From positions 5,586,062 through 5,650,061 of the forward strand of contig CM042085.1 in the NCBI GenBank assembly GCA_023512835.1: a DNA stretch of 64,000 nucleotides, given 5' to 3'. How positions within the stretch are numbered: position 1 is the stretch's first letter; each line of letters starts with the position of its first letter. The translations under genes were made by a program, and so were the position numbers. Of this stretch, positions 1 to 9,585 are shown one piece after another. Source of the stretch: Taxillus chinensis (lineage: Eukaryota; Streptophyta; Magnoliopsida; Santalales; Loranthaceae). The notes beneath the pieces are model-generated. The model was given only the letters and a program-made list of their open reading frames with translations, was not told the DNA's origin and made no database searches.

Positions 1-944
1 TCTCATATTAATTAGTAGGGGCAATGCTACCTCAATCATTAAATAATATCCATATCGATCAAACTTATATTACTTATCATATCAACTCCCATAAAAAGTC
101 AAGCTAAGGATGTCATCTACCAATAACTCTTATAATCATATATATAATTTATAGTTTAGACAACAAACCCATACATCAACACAATCAACAACAAAGAAGT
201 TAATAACCCTTAAGATTATCCAAGCTCCATAACTCCATGTCAATACAACATCAAAATAATACCAAAATAACATAAAATATAATCATCTATTTGTTAAGTT
301 AGCATAATTGCTGTGGGCATAAACCTAGTTGGGTTGCATTAATTTTTTTTGTGGACATTCATTAATATCTTATAATACATAAAAAAAATATTAAACAAAA
401 CTTCTTTGAACTTGAGACTTCTAATTAAAATTATGTTAAGATATATATAAATATAAATTTATTGTATAATTATAAAGATTTATTGAATATAAGGACATAA
501 ACTAATTAATGTAAGATAAAAATAGATTCTTTAGTCATATGATTTATCTTATTTGAGTAATGTTAAATACAAACTCCTTTTGTAAAAAACATTTGTGTAC
601 AGGACATGAATATATTAACAAAAAGACAGTTATCATATTTAGTTCTAACTAAATGATAAAATTTTTATCAAACTATTGGATCAATATAATAATATCAAAA
701 TCAGAATATGTGAAAACTTACATATAAATAACTTGCAAATAAACTTTCTCATCTCATTTTGAATCAAAAGCAGGACACAGTCAAATATATTTGTTGTTCC
801 GATGGCTTCAAATTCAATGAAAGAGTTGAGCTTGATTGTGCGTAAAGGTTTCTTCGGAGAAAGATTATATTGAAAATAAAAATAAAAATAAAAATTTCAA
901 ATGGAGTATCGTACAACAGTTAATTGAAAGCAAATGTCAAGGCA
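1..944. other. AT-rich intergenic DNA
   Basis: No supportable gene. The stretch is AT-rich with short A/T runs and scattered stops in every frame, and I see no clear transposon ends. Confidence 0.6.
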
Positions 945-1781
<837 letters not shown>

Positions 1782-1790
1782 TATATAAAT
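1782..1790 (+). promoter_or_regulatory. Putative TATA box of the first paralogous gene
   Basis: TATATAAAT lies 115-123 bases upstream of the start codon at 1905. The surrounding sequence (GTTGCCTATT, then AATTGGAA and GAAAAGTATATA) is recognisably shared with the region upstream of the second copy near 4653-4699, so the promoter was probably duplicated with the gene. Confidence 0.5.
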
Positions 1791-1904
1791 ATATACCATA
1801 ATTAATTACCTCTATTCATCTGATACGTCCTTGAGAAAGAAACAAATTAAGAAAAGTCGGTCGCGCGCTGCAGCAACAGTCCAGAGACCGTCACCACCAC
1901 CACT

Positions 1905-2519
1905 ATGATGATGATGATGATGAGTGTTCAAGCAACAACAGCCGCAGCGATTGGTTCGTGCACTTGCGACGACCCGCATCTCTCGCATCTGTACTGGTAC
2001 CGCTGCCCCATTCACTGCCGTGAAGCGTCCTTCCCTCAGGCCCACGCCTACATTAATGCACCACAACACTACCAGAATCAGCTGCAACCTCATCAGGCGC
2101 TGATCGACGGCGGCGGCAACGGCACTGGTGCTGATGATGATCGTTTGAAACAATGGTTGGAGGATTTGACGGCGGCGATGCTTCCTAGGATGGTACAAGA
2201 GCGCTGCTATTCTAAGGATGATACTCATCCTTTAGGAAGCAAAGACAATGATGATGATCATCATGAAATGGACTACGAGAGACTGACTTCATTCTTGAGG
2301 TACGACAACTCGTTTTTGACGCCCTGGAACTGGAAGCCTAATTGTGATGAAGAGCAACACGATGATGATCATGAAGACAACAATGGGAGTACTGATGATA
2401 ATGTGGGTGGATCAGCTCGTAAAAATGACAGCAGTACTAATGGCAGATCACCCAACACTACTGGTACTGGAGGGTTCATGCAGTTTCAACCCGGGTCCTT
2501 CTCCTATTATTGTGATTAA
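1905..2519 (+). CDS. Uncharacterised Asp/Asn-rich protein with CxC...CPIHC motif, copy 1
   Basis: Intronless frame of 204 residues that I cannot assign to a named family. It is a real gene candidate because a diverged paralogue at 4785-5531 keeps the same blocks. These are CDDPHLSxLYWYRCPIHCRE near residues 20-41, a LIDG...LKQW.E.LTAAM block, the block MDYERLTSFLR.DNSFLTPW, and near the C-terminus FMQFQPGS.SYY. The spacers are rich in Asp, Asn, His and Ser and differ in length, as in disordered linkers. The motif C-x-C-x14-C-x3-C with nearby His could bind a metal; that is inference. No signal peptide or membrane segment is visible. The start is set at the first of six consecutive Met codons; any of them could be used. 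The C-terminus is cut short relative to copy 2 by a TTAA-type repeat that supplies the stop. Confidence 0.6.
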   Translation: MMMMMMSVQATTAAAIGSCTCDDPHLSHLYWYRCPIHCREASFPQAHAYINAPQHYQNQLQPHQALIDGGGNGTGADDDRLKQWLEDLTAAMLPRMVQERCYSKDDTHPLGSKDNDDDHHEMDYERLTSFLRYDNSFLTPWNWKPNCDEEQHDDDHEDNNGSTDDNVGGSARKNDSSTNGRSPNTTGTGGFMQFQPGSFSYYCD

Positions 2520-2612
2520 TTAATTAATTAGCAGGTCGGTGGGTTCTGATTTTCTGGGGGAGTTCGGTTGTTGCTCTTGAAGATTATGAATTTCCAAATT
2601 TCTGAATGCCGG
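2517..2612 (+). other. Former C-terminal coding segment of copy 1, now past the stop
   Basis: Directly after the stop, which lies in an expanded TTAATTAATTAATTAG repeat, the DNA still resembles the last 75 bases of copy 2: CAGGTC, then TCTGATTTTCTGGGG, then GATTATGAATTTCC. In copy 2 this DNA encodes the final residues QVMSDFLG...EHYEF. Copy 1 therefore lost about 25 C-terminal residues through repeat expansion. Confidence 0.6.
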
Positions 2613-4395
2613 CCAAAGTCATCAGGAGGGTCTAGACGATGGATGGATACATTAGTTCATTTGGAGGAGGCAGCTCCAAGAGACAATGATTTTTTTTTTT
2701 TTTTTGGGCTTCATCATGTGAATTGTCTTCAAACTAAGACTATATATGTTACTCTCTTTGCAATGCATAAATTCACATTAGTGGCATCGTTTGTTACATA
2801 ATCTTCATTTGTCCAGGAAAGCAAAATATTGTGTTTCCAATAACTGATATGACAGTCTACTGCACTTCTGCACTTATACTCATTTTTCCTCAATACTTAT
2901 TACGCTGTCCCTGGTTTTCTAGATAGTTTATTAAAACAATTTTATCCCTTTTTGCAATTTTAACATAATTTGCCAAAAACTAAAGTCTTAGAACTGTTAT
3001 CTCAAATTAATCCCTTTGAAATTAAACTACTTACAAAAGTTATATTTATTTGAAATTGAAAGTAATTAAAATAATCCACCCATGAGCCAATTAATGATGC
3101 ATTCCAGACTATTCAGGTCCTAACTCATCGATGATTTGTCATTTTAATTTTTAAACCAATTAATCTGGCTATTTGAAGTTTAGAGATGTCTGGTTTTATA
3201 TTTTAGAAAAAAACCGAAGGCATCCCACACTAGTCATTTTTTTATTTGTTTTTGGAAAAACACCAATGTGACGCTTGATTCTGGTCATTGACCAAGACCA
3301 AGCCTGGCCCATATGGCTGATCTTCATCGTCATCAACGTGATTATTAAAAAAACAAACAAATGATGGAATTTCTAAAATTGAGTGACAAATTATCAAAGG
3401 CATCGATGCTCGCTCCTACTATAATGCATCGATTGCTAATTGCTAATGAGTAAGTTTGGGCTATAATAATTAATTATTAATAAATAATCGATCAATTTTG
3501 TAAATATTTGTTTAATGATCACCATCATTAATTAGAAAAAAAAGAATGGTAAAATGATGGCAGCTATTGCCATGTTTAAAACTTATTATGACAAAAGACG
3601 ATATTTATTTGACATATATATTATTTTAAAAAAATTATATTAATAATCATGTATTCGTATGTTACGGAACTTTATGATTTTTTTCCAATAGTCACTAAAC
3701 TTTTTTATTGAATTTTCAAAAAACATTACAAACTTAAAATTATTAAAAGGCAACAAAATATTCTAACCATAGTTTTAACATAAAATATATTATATTTCAA
3801 ATAAAAATTCAAAATTATGTTAAACTTAAATTAATAAAATATATTTTAAACATGAAAATTAAGATAATATTAATTTTTTGTATTTTAGAATTACTTTTAG
3901 TTTTTAAAAATAATTTGATAGTAACAAATAAATTCGTGTGCATAATTTTATTAAACTTTATATTTATTCTATTAATTTAACATTTAACATATTTTTAGAA
4001 TATATACATTGTTAGTGAAGAAAATTTACAAACTTCAACCATTCAAATATAATTTATAAATTACGATAATATTTTATTTATAATTTAAAAGTTCAGGTTG
4101 CGTCGCACACAACCTATTTTCAGGATTCTTCTGCTATTTTTTAAAATTATGGCCTTATACACATTATAAAGTTATTTAATTTTAAAAATTAATTTCAAAT
4201 TAGATAGGATATAAATATTTTTAAAAATTATTTCTAAATATTTTATTTTCATATCTAAATTAAATTTTAATGAAAAATTAAAATAATTTTTTAAATTTGT
4301 TTATTTTTATTTTTATTTTATTATCTAACTCCATCATTTAATTTTATTTTAATTTTATATGTTACTTAATTGTTTTTTTTTTAAATTATTTAAAC

Positions 4396-4451
<56 letters not shown>

Positions 4452-4690
4452 TCCGGCCGACACTGGTGGTGCGACTAATCAGTAAATTATTGATGGGCTC
4501 ATAAGTTAAAAAAAATCATATGCCCAAGTTACATGTTCCTTTTTAAAATCTGTGAATATCAATTAAGCGTATAAATTATAGTAACTGGAAACCGGAAACG
4601 AAAGAAAATTGCTTCCTTTTTGTATATAAATAAATATTTTTTTTAAAAAAAGTTGCCTATTGTTGAAGAAGAAATTGGAAGCTTGAAAAA
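2613..4690. other. AT-rich intergenic DNA between the two paralogues
   Basis: About 2 kb of very AT-rich sequence without a supportable gene. It contains an (AAT)n tract near 4397-4451. Just before copy 2, the resemblance to the copy 1 upstream region begins at roughly 4653. Confidence 0.6.
4397..4451. repeat. (AAT)n microsatellite
   Basis: About 18 uninterrupted repeats of the trinucleotide AAT/ATA in intergenic DNA. Confidence 0.95.
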
Positions 4691-4700
4691 GTATATATAC
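4691..4700 (+). promoter_or_regulatory. Putative TATA box of the second paralogous gene
   Basis: GTATATATAC lies about 85 bases upstream of the first ATG (4785) and aligns with the TATA-containing block upstream of copy 1. Confidence 0.45.
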
Positions 4701-4784
4701 CTTACCTCTGTTTTTCCATAAAAACAAAGCATAATAATTGTTCCACCAACGATAGTCCAGAGTAAACCACCCCAGTACAATTTT

Positions 4785-5531
4785 ATGAGCAACAACAAAT
4801 TAATAGCTACCCGATCGAGAGAGTACGTAGTAGATCATACAGACACGAGCGCGATGATGATGACGATGACGACGATGACGACGAGCTCGTGCATTTGTGA
4901 CGACCCTCATCTCTCGAATCTGTACTGGTACCGCTGCCCCATTCACTGCCGCGAAGGGTCATTACACTGGGCCTATGATTACAATGCTCAACAGCACGAC
5001 CACAATAGGAAACCTCAGACGCTGATCGATGGCGTCAACGACAGCAGCGGTGGCGGTGCTGACGATGATAGTTTGAAACAGTGGCCGGAGAATTTGACGG
5101 CGGCGATGCGGCCTTGGATGGTACGAGAGCACTACCATCATGAGGATGGTATTGGTCCTTTGGGAAACACACATGATGATGATGATAATGATGATGGTGG
5201 TGGTGGTGGTCATGAAGAGATAATGGACTACGAAAGACTGACTTCATTCTTGAGGCAAGACAACTCATTTTTGACGCCCTGGAATTGGAAGCCTTGTGAT
5301 GCTGAAAAACGTAATGAAGAAGATGACAATGAGAGTAGTAGTGTTGGTGGTTCTTCAATGAACGAGGCTCATCATGATAATAACAGCAATAAATGTAATG
5401 GACCCAAGTCCGGGGAGTTCATGCAGTTTCAACCAGGCTCCCTCTCTTATTATTCTGATAAACAGGTCATGTCTGATTTTCTGGGGAGCAGTGATGCTGC
5501 TCAAGAACATTATGAATTTCGGAATTTATGA
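4785..5531 (+). CDS. Uncharacterised Asp/Asn-rich protein with CxC...CPIHC motif, copy 2
   Basis: Intronless 248-residue paralogue of the gene at 1905-2519, same strand, about 2.3 kb downstream, so a tandem duplicate. The conserved blocks are CICDDPHLSNLYWYRCPIHC, DDDSLKQWPENLTAAM, MDYERLTSFLRQDNSFLTPW and GEFMQFQPGSLSYYSD. The C-terminus QVMSDFLG...EHYEFRNL is present here but lost from copy 1. The first ATG at 4785 gives 23 extra residues with no counterpart in copy 1. The alternative start at 4854, a Met/Thr run, aligns with the Met run of copy 1 and may be the true one. Strong conservation of separate short blocks between variable linkers suggests selection on protein function. The function is unknown. 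Confidence 0.65.
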   Translation: MSNNKLIATRSREYVVDHTDTSAMMMTMTTMTTSSCICDDPHLSNLYWYRCPIHCREGSLHWAYDYNAQQHDHNRKPQTLIDGVNDSSGGGADDDSLKQWPENLTAAMRPWMVREHYHHEDGIGPLGNTHDDDDNDDGGGGGHEEIMDYERLTSFLRQDNSFLTPWNWKPCDAEKRNEEDDNESSSVGGSSMNEAHHDNNSNKCNGPKSGEFMQFQPGSLSYYSDKQVMSDFLGSSDAAQEHYEFRNL

Positions 5532-6156
5532 ATAACATACCGAGCTGGACGAAGGATGGAGGATGTAGCTAGCTTGCATGTGTCGGCATATTTTAATTTT
5601 TTACATATCAAACATGTATTTTATTGGATCAAATCAAGTTGAATTTGATAAACCATAAATCATACTTATTTGATTGGTTGTTTGAAGTGAAATTATGTTT
5701 TCGGATATATAATCCAACGTTCAAAGAGGATGAAATGAATTTCAAAGAGCACTTGATTGGTAGTTTTCTTGTGTTCAAATTATATTTTGCTATTTTACAT
5801 TGTTATTCATTTATTAGTTTAAAATTAAAATCATCAACAAATGGATTATCTATAGAGATAATCCATTAGTCTCTTGTGGAATTGATACATTGGATCTAAA
5901 TTTATTTGCCTTGTCATAGCACTCACACGCGAGTTGACTGCTTTGAGGAGAAAAAGCTGTTTAGCCTTTTCATTTTTAATTATCTTGCTTATTTCAAAAA
6001 TTAACTGTTAGATTATATATTTATATAATGCATGTGATGCTTGTAAAATTTTATAATAATTTAACGATTTGATTTTACACAAATTCAATTATAATAAATA
6101 AATAAATAAATATACTAAACAAATTTACCCCATATATATATATATGTATATAATAT
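5532..6156. other. Intergenic DNA
   Basis: AT-rich with no supportable gene. A short (TA)n tract lies near 6133-6152. Confidence 0.5.
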
Positions 6157-6185
6157 TGTGTCTACACCAGGTTTAGACCTAGATT
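6157..6185 (+). repeat. Left copy of a short sequence found at both edges of the CNL array
   Basis: CTACACCAGGTTTAGACCTA here matches CTACACCACCTTTAGACCTA at 20624-20643, just past the last array unit. The left copy lies about 80 bases upstream of the CNL start codon at 6264, so it may belong to the promoter or leader of this gene family. Confidence 0.6.
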
Positions 6186-6263
6186 TCGATTTACATTTAT
6201 TCTGCTTCCCCCCTCGACCCTCGCTCAAACAACAGAATAAGCTTTCAAAATTTTGGGGGAAAA

Positions 6264-6640
6264 ATGGCAATCGGAGATGTTTTTGTGGGTGTGTTTCTGG
6301 CAGCGTTGTTTGAAAAGCTGGCCTCTCCCGACATGCGTGAATTCACAAAATGACTGAAATTTTTTCCTCACCTCCAAAAATTGGAGAGCAGATTGTGGAG
6401 GACTCATCAATTACTGGATGACACCAAAAATAAACAAACCAAAAATGAGGTTGTGAATATATGGTTGAGAGATCTTAGGGATTGGGCTTACGATGCGAAC
6501 AATTTGTTAGATGAGTTGGCCACAAAATCCAAACGAAAGACAGCAGCAGATGTTTTTTATACAAGCATGGCCACCACACAACCAGTAGCATAGTTGGGTA
6601 CATCAGTAAAGAGGTACGAGCTTTGAGTTCTTACATGGAC
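6264..6640 (+). pseudogene. CNL resistance gene head fragment (coiled-coil domain)
   Basis: The start ATG is followed by MAIGDVFVGVFLAALFEKLA, the typical beginning of the Rx-type coiled-coil domain of RPP13-like CC-NB-LRR proteins. A TGA interrupts it after about 29 codons. In another frame the domain continues as LQKLESRLWRTHQLLDDTKN, then WLRDLRDWAYDANNLLDELA, up to a stop near 6593. It is the only place in the cluster that keeps the N-terminal start. No NB-ARC domain follows directly; the array proper begins about 250 bases later with another partial coiled-coil copy. Known role of the family: intracellular immune receptors. This copy cannot encode one. Confidence 0.85.
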
Positions 6641-6663
6641 GTTATTTTATACGGATATGGATA

Positions 6664-6735
6664 TGAACCCCTGCTCGAGCTTAAAGCTTGAGCAGGCATC
6701 GAGCAAGGGCTCAAGCATATGCGCTTGAGCACGCC
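6664..6735. repeat. Short inverted repeats (GCTTGAGC / GCTCAAGC)
   Basis: The spacer between the head fragment and unit A contains CTCGAGCTTAAAGCTTGAGC, then GGGCTCAAGC and GCGCTTGAGC. These can pair in several ways into small hairpins. The function is unknown; it could be a MITE remnant. Confidence 0.5.
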
Positions 6736-7081
6736 TCAATCAGGCATCGATAATCTCTTTCATGACCAGATTTATGGGTTTCTGAGTTCCATCAACTGTA
6801 ATTTCCGACGAAAACTTCATACGGTGGTAACTTTACGCAGAGTAGTTTGATTTAGGACCTTTTTATTTGTAGGTATCGATGAGACACACGGTTGGAGAGT
6901 ATATTGTGGGATACTCAGTAATTCCTGGACGAAGCCGAAAAAAAAAATCAAAAGCAAGGGTGTGACAACATGGTTAAGAGATAAGAGGGATTGGGCTTAC
7001 GATGTTGTAGCCGTATAGCCAGATTCATGGTACGAGCTCTGAATCTGATTCGTCTTCTGCCCTCTTTTGTTGTTTTTATCA

Positions 7082-7092
7082 TATATATATAC

Positions 7093-7123
<31 letters not shown>

Positions 7124-7138
7124 CATACATATATATAT
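7082..7138. repeat. (TA)n/(CATA)n microsatellite in unit A
   Basis: TA-rich tract between the coiled-coil segment and the linker before the P-loop. Microsatellites occupy the same position in units B, D and E. Confidence 0.9.
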
Positions 7139-7386
7139 AACAGCAACCAAGATCGATAAGATATGTGCTCAATCAGATGAGTTTTAGGCCCAAAAAGCTC
7201 AGCTCGTCTTGGAGGTTGGTGTTAACAATACTAGGGAGACTTGGCAAAGAACACATGTCGCGTCTCTTGATATTCATCCAAACATATATGGCAGAGTAGG
7301 TGTTGAACGTCTCAATAATCTTGGTCTAGGTATTGAGACTTGACGAAGGAGTTTTGGTGCCAACATATTGGGCGCCCATGCCATAG

Positions 7387-7410
7387 TTGGAATGGGTGGA
7401 ATCGGCAAGA
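7387..7410 (+). promoter_or_regulatory. Possible miR482/miR2118 target site in the P-loop region of unit A
   Basis: GGAATGGGTGGAATCGGCAA encodes the P-loop GMGGIGK. In many seed plants this stretch of CNL mRNA is the recognised target of the miR482/miR2118 family, whose cleavage can start phased siRNA production (established knowledge). Unit A keeps an apparently near-complete site. Unit B (10130-10153) and unit C (12681-12704) each differ by about one base in the core. In D (15514-15537) it is degenerate, and in E (about 18262) it is deleted in part. The miRNA of this species is not in the window, so targeting is inferred. Confidence 0.45.
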
Positions 7411-9585
7411 CCACCTTGGCTCGTCACGTTTTCAATAACATCTATGTGCAAAAGCACATTGAGCTCAAAGGGTGGGTGACTACGTCATCAACCCAATTCA
7501 ATGTGGCAATGGCAACTAAGGCTATTCTTCGGGAATTTCATGTCGATATTGGAGAAGTTGCCGAGTTGGACTTGGACGGACTTCAGACTAAACTCAATAA
7601 CAAATTAGCGAAGGAGAAGAAGAAATTCTTGCTTGTGTTAGATAATGTATGGTTCACTGGTTGCGAATATTGGGATAGTTTGTGAGCCCCATTTGAAGCT
7701 GCAGCTCATGGGATTAAAGTGATAGTGACAACTTGACATGAGGTTGTGGCATCAGTAATGTGTGCTATTGAGCGTTTCACCTTGGAAGAATTATAAGATG
7801 TTGACTGTTTGTCTGTATTTCATGAACATCCTTTTGGGAATGATTCTTATATTTCATATCCTGATGTGGTGCCTTTTCACTTAGAAATCATGAAGAAATG
7901 TAAGGGTTTGTCGTTGGCCGCAAGAGTACTTGGTGGTTTAGTCCGCGATAAGCAACCTAAATATTGGGAGGTGACACCAAATAGCAAAATATGGGGGTTA
8001 CCCGGAGCTGAATATGTCATTTTATCAACTTTGAGGTGGAGCTATCATCATATTCCTGGTCATTTAAAGTGATGTTTCTCCTATTATTTGGTACTTGCAA
8101 AAAGGTACGAATTTAGAGAGGGGTAGATATGGAAGTTTTGGGCAGACAATATTTTCATGAGCTCTTATCTCAGTCACCTTCCCGACATGCAAACGACGAT
8201 AAGTCAAGGTTTGTAATGCATGATTTTGTTAATAACTTGGCTAGATTTGAAGCAGGAAACTCATATCCGAACTTAGAGGAAGACTATTCATTTGAAAATG
8301 GTCGTCATGTCTCCTACCTTGCTGGTTCATGTGATCAGAAATTGATATTTGAGAAACGTAAAAATATAAAATCTTTATGAGTAGTATTAGAATTTACAAA
8401 CTCTAGTGGGAACTATGGTTATGTTTGGAAGACGTTGTTCCCAAAATTAAGATTCCTGTTGGCCTCTTATTGTGAGAGGTTATGATATTGAAGCACTGCC
8501 GAAAGAGATTGGTGAATTGATACTTTAGACGTATATTGATCTTTCTCATACACATATTGAAACCTTACCCGAGTCAATATGTCTCCTTTTTAATCTTCAA
8601 ACATTGAAGTTAAAAGATTGTTCCCTACTAAAGAAGTTGCTTCTGGACATGAGAAAACTAAACAATTTGCGTCATCTGGATATATCACTTTGTGATTCAT
8701 TGTAGTTCACGCATGCTGGTTTGAAAGAGTTTACTAGCCTTAGGACAATGTCCATTTGCGTTGTTGAAGGAGTGGTAGGAGGTCTTGCGATTGGAAGAAT
8801 TCCTGATTTAGTGCGACATCTTGGGAACAACCTAAGAATGTTAGAGTTAAAGTCGACAAGTTACAGTATGGTATTATTTTATATTATGAAATTGTCTATC
8901 TTGCTAGCCATACTTAGAGAATTGATAGTGGAGAATTGCAGAAATTCAGAATTTATAGTGGCAAGTTCGCAGGATAACTCATTGCTGAATGTATTGGAGA
9001 TAAGTGACTGCTCATCTCTCACCACACTAACATCTACGAATAAAGCATTGTCAAGCTCACTTAAAAAATTGAAAATAAGGAACTGTGAGAAATTGAAATT
9101 TGTGGTGGCAAGTTCGCCACTTAACTCCTCCCTAAGAGTATTGAGATAAGTGACCGCCTATCTCTCACCAAATTAACTTCCACAGACACGCTACGTCCTT
9201 CCCCACTTTTATAAACAAACACGATGAACTGATTATTTGTGATAAAGTGGAATTATGACGGAAGTTGCCCAGTGATGAGGTAAATTCTGGAATTGATTAT
9301 TTTTTATAAACCAATACGATGATCATGATATGATTTTGTGTGTACTGTGAATCTTGAGATACTTTTCTAATTAAATTGCAAATATTGATGTAATAGGGAA
9401 TATGCGAGGCTCTTAGTTGGATTCCATGTAGCGGTGGCTGAAAGTAAGCTCAAGGTTATGCAAAAGAAGTTTTTTTAACCAGCTAGGAACTTCGTTGAGC
9501 TATTAGCCAAAACAGGGAGACTTGCAGCTTCACCCCAAAGGTCTATCAAGATTGGGGTCATGTTTGTTGTGTGTTTTAGGGGCTT

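Larger units (their letters stand above)
6885..9585 (+). pseudogene. CNL array unit A (CC-NB-ARC-LRR pseudogene)
   Basis: It starts inside the coiled-coil domain near 6890. A possible 114-bp intron with a (TA)n tract follows (ATG|GTACGAG at 7029/7030 to an AG at 7143). The NB-ARC domain then has P-loop GMGGIGKTTLARHVF (about 7395), kinase-2 LLVLDNVW (about 7636), GLPL-like CKGLSLAARVLGG and an MHD-like RFVMHDF (about 8209). Leucine-rich repeats follow to about 9150 (LKDCSLLKKL, LNNLRHLDIS). Breaks include TGA at 7683-7685, TGA at 7734-7736, TGA at 8070-8072 and a TAG near 8526, plus frameshifts. A full CNL is usually 900-1400 residues; no frame here passes about 140. The first two of these stops replace conserved Arg codons (CGA to TGA), as does the third. 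Confidence 0.9.
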
